From the NCBI GenBank assembly GCA_014843695.1, contig CM026393.1:9635536-9699535 (forward strand): DNA of 64,000 bases, written 5' to 3'. Below the pieces are notes generated by a model. The model made no database searches and was not told the origin of the DNA. It saw nothing but the letters and a program-made list of their open reading frames with translations. This DNA comes from Archivesica marissinica (taxonomy: Eukaryota; Mollusca; Bivalvia; Venerida; Vesicomyidae). A program made the position numbers and the translations under genes. Shown piece by piece: positions 57,020 through 64,000 of the stretch. The number at the start of each line of letters is the position of its first letter. The first letter of the stretch is position 1.

Positions 57020-58478
57020 GTTCCTGCTTGGTCTGCAATGAGTTCATCGATTTAGCTATAACGTTCCTGCTTGGTCTGCAATGAGTTCATCGATTTAGCT
57101 ATAACGTTCATACGTGGTCTGCAATGAGTTCATCGATTTAGCTATAACGTTCCTGCTTGGTCTGCAATGAGTTCATCGATGTAGCTATAACGTTCCTACT
57201 TGCTCTGCAATGAGTTCATCGATTTAGCTATAACGTTCCTGTTTGGTCTGCAATGAGTTCATCGATTTAGCTATAACGTTCCTACTTGCTCTGCAATGAG
57301 TTCATCGATTTAGCTATAACGTTCCTGCTTGGTCTGCAATGAGTTCATCGATTTAGCTATAACGTTCCTACTTGCTCTGCAATGAGTTCATCGATTTAGC
57401 TATAACGTTCCTACTTGCTCTGCAATGAGTTCATCGATTTAGCTATAATGTTACTACTTGGTCTGCAATGAGTTCATCGATTTAGCTATAACGTTCCTAC
57501 TTGGTCTGCAATGAGTTCATCGATTTAGCTATAACGTTCCTACTTGGTCTGCAATGAGTTCATCGATTTAGCTATACGTTCCTACTTGGTCTGCAATGAG
57601 TTCATCGATTTAGCTATGACGTTCCTACTTGGTCTGCAATGAGTTCATCGATTTAGCTATAACGTTCCTACTTGGTATGCAATGAGTTCATCGATTTAGC
57701 TATAACGTTCCTACTTGGTCTGCAATGAGTTCATCGATTTAGCTATAACGTTCCTACTTGGTCTGCAATGAGTTCATCGATTTAGCTATGACGTTCCTAC
57801 TTGGTCTGCAATGAGTTCATCGATTTAGCTATAACGTTCCTACTTGGTCTGCAATGAGTTCATCGATTTAGCTATAACGTTCCTACTTGGTCTGCAATGA
57901 GTTCATCGATTTAGCTATGACGTTCCTACTTGGTCTGCAATGAGTTCATCGATTTAGCTATAACGTTCATACTTGGTCTGCAATGAGTTCATCGATTTAG
58001 CTATGACGTTCATACTTGGTCTGCAATGAGTTCATCGATTTAGCTATAACGTTCCTACTTGGTCTGCAATGAGTTCATCGATTTAGCTATAACGTTCCTA
58101 CTTGCTCTGCAATGAGTTCATCGATTTAGCTATAACGTTCCTACTTGGTCTGCAATGAGTTCATCGAATTAGCTATAACGTTCCTATTTGGTCTGCAATG
58201 AGTTCATCGATTTAGCTATGACGTTCCTACTTGCTCTGCAATGAGTTCATCGATTTAGATATAACGTTCCTACTTGCTCTGCAATGAGTTCATCGATTTA
58301 GCTATAACGTTCCTACTTGCTCTGCAATGAGTTCATCGATTTAGCTATGACGTTCCTACTTGCTCTGCAATGAGTTCATCGATTTAGCTATAACGTTCCT
58401 ACTTGCTCTGCAATGAGTTCATCGATTTAGCTATAACGTTCCTACTTGGTCTGCAGTGAGTTCATCGATTTAGCTAAA
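57020..58478. repeat. 43-bp tandem array, about 34 copies
   Basis: The unit includes GTTCCTACTTGGTCTGCAAT and GAGTTCATCGATTTAGCTAT. Variants are TTGCTCTGC for TTGGTCTGC and CTATGAC for CTATAAC. Many units contain ATCGAT. Confidence 0.95.
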
Positions 58479-58779
58479 ACATTTTTATTTTACTGAATAT
58501 AGTTACAAATGTTTCAACTGTTATATCAGTATTATTATTAAATTCCACTGTCCTTAACATCGTTCATCAAGTTTTACTAACTTAAAGGAAATAACTAGAT
58601 CACGTGTATTTAAGCAAGCCAGGCGGGTGTCATTAATACTCTGGACAGTCTATCTTCTTGTATCAACCAATTGTCTAAATGTGTACATTGCGTTCTATTA
58701 TGAAATTATTCTTATTCCCGACTTGGCATATAAATGACAGATGTTACAAAGACAATCATCAGTCAATGAAATTATGTTA

Positions 58780-59117
58780 GACTTTGCGATGACATTGTTA
58801 ATTCCGTTGAGGTTATAGTAACATCCACACACACATGGAGGCGACATATTAGACTTTGCGATGTCATGGTTAATTCCGTTGAGGTTATAGTAACATGCAC
58901 ACACACACATGGAGGCGACATATTTGACTTTGCTTGGTGTAGAGTTGCATGGGCAGCTAATGTCACATAGAAACTCTGCAGTTGTGTTTGGTGGAGAAGA
59001 TCCCAGCTGTTCATAGAAGCAGTATTCAATCGAGTTGAAAGAATCATATTCCTCCAGTTGGACAGTTGTTGGCATTGATGATATACGACAGCATTTACCA
59101 CACGTCTTGTACAGCAT
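58780..59117. other. Two-copy repeat and an unassigned Cys-rich frame
   Basis: A roughly 75-bp segment with TTAATTCCGTTGAGGTTATA and CACATGGAGGCGACATATT is duplicated at 58785-58850 and 58860-58925. Next to it, on the minus strand up to 59117, lies a short Cys-rich frame (TCGKCC, then EYCFYEQ, then CDISCPCNS). I do not recognise it. Splice signals are poor, so it is not called as an exon. Confidence 0.35.
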
Positions 59118-59139
59118 CGTTGCTTGTAAAGTTGTGTTA

Positions 59140-60026
59140 CCATTCGATTATTATGCCCATATCATGTTCATACATCATTTTATAAAATTGTTTTGTAATA
59201 GTGTGTGACTTCAACTACGTGTAATCTATGAGGAAGATACAGACCAAAGTATAAAACTGCCAAAGACTGACATGCAGACAGAAAACACACCAGACATGAA
59301 CTTGGATGATACCGGAAAGGTGTACACCGGTCTGCAATATCATATACCGCCGCCGGTGAAGGCTGATCTTATGTAGGGTGTATTCCTGCATGGTTGTAGA
59401 TAATGATGGAAGCACGTGAGTGTATGCAATATCATGTTTGCATGGTAGCAAGTTATTTTCAAGGAGATCAGATCGTTCTTTGGGAACATTTGATATTCGT
59501 AAATACACACATGTGCACCCACCCGGTACTAATGGCATGTGTGTATTATATTAGTGGGAAATCTAGCAGAACACTGTCATTACCCTTTAGATAAATATGA
59601 TCGACGGAAGGTGAACGGTTGTATTGTTAATTATAAACCATGCCCTCTTTAGAAAACTAAGTGATCCCTAAATCATGACAATGCTAAATACAGACGACTT
59701 AACAAAAACGCCCAGTAACCACAGTGTGATTTATTGACCCACGGTCTCACCTCGTTAACATCTCTAGTTTATATGCATATGTAATTGTTTTAATGAGCTC
59801 AGGAAAATACATTAAAACTCATTTCCATCGACGTGTACAAATATACTTAATGCATTCTAACAATAAACATAGTTTAACTAATCTAGTTAAATTTATAAAA
59901 GACGCGTTGAAAGTTAGAACTTCATTTTTTATCATTATTATGTAATGTGTTCATCCTCTGCTACTGATGTTGTTGCAAATTGTTTTGCGGGAATTAGTAT
60001 TTATATGTTGTATAATTATGACGATG
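59140..60026. other. Unassigned sequence
   Basis: No convincing gene, RNA or repeat. A minus-strand frame near 59340-59522 has several Cys residues but competes with another open frame in the same place, so neither is supported. Confidence 0.35.
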
Positions 60027-60261
60027 TAGGGTTAGGGTTAGGGTTAGAGGACATAGAAAACGCACACATACAATATATGATTATTATTTTTACATGAAAA
60101 CGAAATACGAAGGATTCCATCAAAGATATATCACATCTTTATTACAAAACACAAACTAAGCAACTAAATATATTCCAAAATGTTTAAAACTATATATTTA
60201 TAGAGTTATTGTTTTTCATGTAAAAACACACTTATTCGAAGTGTGCGTTTTCTATGTCCTC
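60027..60261. mobile_element. TA-flanked MITE (60047-60261) beside a TTAGGG run
   Basis: GAGGACATAGAAAACGCACA with one further C (60047-60067) has an exact inverse at 60241-60261, and both are flanked by TA, as expected for a Tc1/mariner-type MITE of 215 bp. Just inside, TTTTTACATGAAAA is also mirrored. Immediately left are three TTAGGG-type units (60027-60046), the common animal telomere motif, here interstitial. A solo end lies at 55396. Confidence 0.75.
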
Positions 60262-60263
60262 TA

Positions 60264-60640
60264 GTATGCAAGTTCTTGAACTTTCTTCATAATTATATTC
60301 CTTTAAATATTAACCATTTTCTTTTTTACATCCAAAACTATTGACTCACTAATACATTACGTTCTGAAATGCTTTAGCAAATACATAGAATAGATTTCAC
60401 GTATTTTCATTGTTATATTATAATTTATTTTCCTGCCTATTGTATATCAATCAATTTATAGGGAGAAGAACTATATAAGTGTTCGTTCGTTCTAATCCCG
60501 TTCAGTCTACTGCTGTTAAATTATATGTAAAATGTTCATTTCTTGATTACATGTACAAATGTGAAATAAATAATGTTTAAACTAGTAAGCAAGTCAGCAT
60601 AATTATGTTACATTATGTGCCAATGCATGTAAATAGTAAT
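60264..60640. other. Unassigned AT-rich sequence
   Basis: No gene, RNA or repeat recognised. Confidence 0.4.
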
Positions 60641-60644
60641 ATAA

Positions 60645-61050
60645 TGATATGCACAACATAACATATAATGATATGCACAACATAACATATAATGTGTGCA
60701 CAACATAACATATAATGTGTGCACAACATAACATATAATGATATGCACAACATAACATATAATGTGTGCACAACATAACATATAATGATATGCACAACAT
60801 AACATATAATGATATGCACAACATAACATATAATGTGTGCACAACATAACATATAATGTATGCACAACATAACATATAATGATATGCACAACATAACATA
60901 TAATGTGTGCACAACATAACATATAATGTGTGCACAACATAACATATAATGATATGCACAACATAACATATAATGTGTGCACAACATAACATATAATGAT
61001 ATGCACAACATAACATATAATGATATGCACAACATAACATATAATGTGTG
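60645..61050. repeat. 23/24-bp tandem array, about 17 copies
   Basis: The unit alternates between CATAACATATAATGATATGC plus ACAA and the 23-bp CATAACATATAATGTGTGCA form. All minus-strand frames read as repetitive Cys/Tyr/Met peptides and are artefacts. Confidence 0.94.
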
Positions 61051-61151
61051 CTATTCCTATGCTATGTCTATTCTTGGAATTATACGAAGCTGCATTGCAA
61101 TAGTGCGCATGCGCCTGTATGCTGCTTTCTCTCATGGAAGCATCTCTACTG

Positions 61152-61392
61152 GTTATAGTATAGTATAGTATATGGTATGGTATGGTATGGTATGGTATGG
61201 TATAGTATAGTATAGTATAGTATAGTATAGTATAGTATAGTATAGTATAGTATAGTATGGCATGGCATGGCATGGTATGGTATAGTATAGTATAGTATAG
61301 TATAGTATAGTATAGTATAGTATAGTATAGTATAGTATAGTATAGAATAGCATAGCATAGCATGCATAGCATAGCATAACATAGCATAAGTA
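61152..61392. repeat. Pentanucleotide repeat (TATAG/TATGG/CATGG)
   Basis: Blocks of TATAG, TATGG, CATGG and CATAG pentamers follow one another, with homogeneous sub-blocks. The left end begins within a few bp of unrelated sequence at 61150. Confidence 0.95.
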
Positions 61393-62389
61393 TCTATCGA
61401 CGTGTATTAAATGCATCTATTGTCCTTGAATTTCCTTTCGATAAGAGATGTTTTGATGACAGGTGTTGTAATGATGTATATTTGCATGGAAATGACGCCC
61501 GTGCTTTCTGAAGAAATAAGATATATTACACGAACACCTCTCAATGGAGGGTGGGGCCATAATCCCTCCATTAACGGACTTGGTCTCACACATAAAGTAG
61601 TATCAAACATAACAAATATTGATCCAAATGAAAATGAATAAATAGCCTCTACAAATAAGCGTTATCAAAATGCTTCAAGCGCTGTTTGTTCTTATGGTTG
61701 TATATATACGTACATGTATGTACTGATAGCTAATATGGTGCATTTTTCTTTTGGGTAAAATATACATTTGCATGACAGGCAGTGTATAGTTTTTGTGTTT
61801 TTTGAGAAATGGTGTGACCTGAGAAGATTTCAGACTAGTTGATGTGTAGAAAAGATGTGATAAAAGAAGTCAGGCCATTGCAAACTGAAGATGGGGTGTA
61901 CTGTAATATGTTGTGGAGGAATATAGTATGTAAGCACAGTGACGTTATTCACAGGTGAGCACTGTCAATGCTCAACATTACATTTGTGATATTATTGCTG
62001 TTTTTCAGATTGATTTGAATACCTCTTCACAGTGGATGTGGTATCAGAAGAAATGAAAGATTGGAAATATAAATAAACAGAATGTATGTTTTTATTTTTA
62101 CTATGTATTTAATAGGCACTTTATTTGTTGTTTTACAACCTTAGTATGAGCTCCGTGGTTAGTAGTGAGGTTTGTCATTACATATGATAAAAAAACAGTC
62201 AGACTATAATTGGACATTTACTAAGAGCGAAATATTATATTTAAAAGAAGTAACTTCTGCATGACCATGTATATAGGGGCATTTACAATCCACCGTAATG
62301 GCCGGAAATACAGGCAAAATTATGTACTTCATACGCATGGAGGAAATAAAGGACGTAGTGTTATTGGTAACTAGAAACAGGAGTCAAGT
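61393..62389. other. Unassigned sequence
   Basis: About 1 kb without a recognisable gene. The frame 61411-61641 shows no family resemblance. The minus strand was scanned for upstream SRCR exons of the LOXL gene without success. Confidence 0.4.
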
Positions 62390-64000
62390 ATGAGGTGTAC
62401 ATTGATGGAAACTGGAGTCAAGTATGAGGTGTACATTGATGGAAACTGGAGTCAAGTATGAGGTGTACATTGATGGAAACTGGAGTCAAGTATGAGGTGT
62501 ACATTGATGGAAACTGGAGTCAAGTATGAGGTGTACATTGATGGAAACTGGAGTCAAGTATGAGGTGTACATTGATGGAAACTGGAGTCAAGTATGAGGT
62601 GTACATTGATGGAAACTGGAGTCAAGTATGAGGTGTACATTGATGGAAACTGGAGTCAAGTATGAGGTGTACATTGATGGAAACTGGAGTCAAGTATGAG
62701 GTGTACATTGATGGAAACTGGAGTCAAGTATGAGGTGTACATTGATGGAAACTGGAGTCAAGTATGAGGTGTACATTGATGGAAACTGGAGTCAAGTATG
62801 AGGTGTACATTGATGGAAACTGGAGTCAAGTATGAGGTGTACATTGATGGAAACTGGAGTCAAGTATGAGGTGTACATTGATGGAAACTGGAGTCAAGTA
62901 TGAGGTGTACATTGATGGAAACTGGAGTCAAGTATGAGGTGTACATTGATGGAAACTGGAGTCAAGTATGAGGTGTACATTGATGGAAACTGGAGTCAAG
63001 TATGAGGTGTACATTGATGGAAACTGGAGTCAAGTATGAGGTGTACATTGATGGAAACTGGAGTCAAGTATGAGGTGTACATTGATGGAAACTGGAGTCA
63101 AGTATGAGGTGTACATTGATGGAAACTGGAGTCAAGTATGAGGTGTACATTGATGGAAACTGGAGTCAAGTATGAGGTGTACATTGATGGAAACTGGAGT
63201 CAAGTATGAGGTGTACATTGATGGAAACTGGAGTCAAGTATGAGGTGTACATTGATGGAAACTGGAGTCAAGTATGAGGTGTACATTGATGGAAACTGGA
63301 GTCAAGTATGAGGTGTACATTGATGGAAACTGGAGTCAAGTATGAGGTGTACATTGATGGAAACTGGAGTCAAGTATGAGGTGTACATTGATGGAAACTG
63401 GAGTCAAGTATGAGGTGTACATTGATGGAAACTGGAGTCAAGTATGAGGTGTACATTGATGGAAACTGGAGTCAAGTATGAGGTGTACATTGATGGAAAC
63501 TGGAGTCAAGTATGAGGTGTACATTGATGGAAACTGGAGTCAAGTATGAGGTGTACATTGATGGAAACTGGAGTCAAGTATGAGGTGTACATTGATGGAA
63601 ACTGGAGTCAAGTATGAGGTGTACATTGATGGAAACTGGAGTCAAGTATGAGGTGTACATTGATGGAAACTGGAGTCAAGTATGAGGTGTACATTGATGG
63701 AAACTGGAGTCAAGTATGAGGTGTACATTGATGGAAACTGGAGTCAAGTATGAGGTGTACATTGATGGAAACTGNNNNNNNNNNNNNNNNNNNNNNNNNN
63801 NNNNNNNNNNNNNNNNNNNNNNNNNNNNNNNNNNNNNNNNNNNNNNNNNNNNNNNNNNNNNNNNNNNNNNNNNNNNNNNNNNNNNNNNNNNNNNNNNNNN
63901 NNNNNNNNNNNNNNNNNNNNNNNNNNNNNNNNNNNNNNNNNNNNNNNNNNNNNNNNNNNNNNNNNNNNNNNNNNNNNNNNNNNNNNNNNNNNNNNNNNNN
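62390..64000. repeat. 34-bp perfectly homogeneous array, about 40 copies, ending in N
   Basis: The unit is GAGTCAAGTATGAGGTGTAC then ATTGATGGAAACTG. No variant was seen by eye among about 40 copies apart from the first partial unit, in contrast to all other arrays here. N begins at 63775 and continues past the window edge, so the real length is unknown. Confidence 0.96.

Noticed and set aside
58698..59538. Cys-rich minus-strand frames as possible upstream LOXL exons
   Set aside because: Do not match the SRCR pattern, competing frames are open, and splice sites are weak.
60603..61416. Cys/Tyr/Met-rich minus-strand frames across two arrays
   Set aside because: Generated by 23/24-bp and pentamer repeats.

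Overview
The window is a repeat-saturated piece of animal nuclear genome, most likely from a mollusc and perhaps a bivalve. The evidence is spliceosomal introns, tRNA-derived SINEs, jockey/CR1-type LINE fragments, a metazoan tyrosine-recombinase element, short palindromic MITEs and TTAGGG-type repeats. The species assignment is inference. There is no operon, CRISPR array or prokaryotic gene. By hand sum, roughly 36 kb of the 64 kb is tandem repeat in more than 30 separate arrays, with units of 3 to 77 bp. Three N gaps (3064-4063, 24866-25865, 63775-64000) all interrupt or adjoin arrays.

The main result is a host gene hidden between the arrays on the minus strand. Eight well-supported exons plus one optional exon, from 55288 down to a stop codon at 20786, join with consistent intron phases. 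They encode a secreted-type lysyl oxidase-like protein. In transcript order these are an SRCR C-terminal half with a Thr-rich linker (54793-55288), an optional Thr-rich cassette (53188-53367), an acidic linker (49740-49875), the two halves of another SRCR domain (48634-48813 and 45334-45499), the segment that precedes the catalytic domain (44258-44395), and lysyl oxidase catalytic exons (39214-39331, 37052-37209, 20786-20911). One small catalytic exon of about 95 nt is missing and probably lies in the 1-kb gap at 24.9-25.9 kb. Exons 5' of 55288 were not found.

Every intron of this gene carries at least one tandem array. Two arrays are built from the splice-site regions themselves. The 41-bp array at 41.7-44.3 kb repeats the last 15 nt of exon 44258-44395 with its GTAAGC donor about 62 times. 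The 53-bp array at 37.2-37.7 kb runs directly into the 3' splice site of exon 37052-37209.

Layout: 1-4063, a 38-bp satellite with a dispersed spacer. 4.5-7.8 kb, a broken LINE on the minus strand. 7.8-9.7 kb, a tyrosine recombinase gene followed by a widely spaced direct repeat. 9.9-12 kb, a 28-bp array fused to a second LINE relic. 12-17.5 kb, several arrays and a SINE. 17.7-19.94 kb, an inverted-repeat element filled with a C-tract minisatellite. 20.7-55.3 kb, the lysyl oxidase-like gene with its arrays, a 5'-truncated LINE at 22.7-24 kb and an 11-kb 14-bp array. 55.4-64 kb, more arrays, SINE and MITE copies and unassigned AT-rich sequence. Very long open frames inside the arrays result from repeat units that lack stop codons and are not called as genes.
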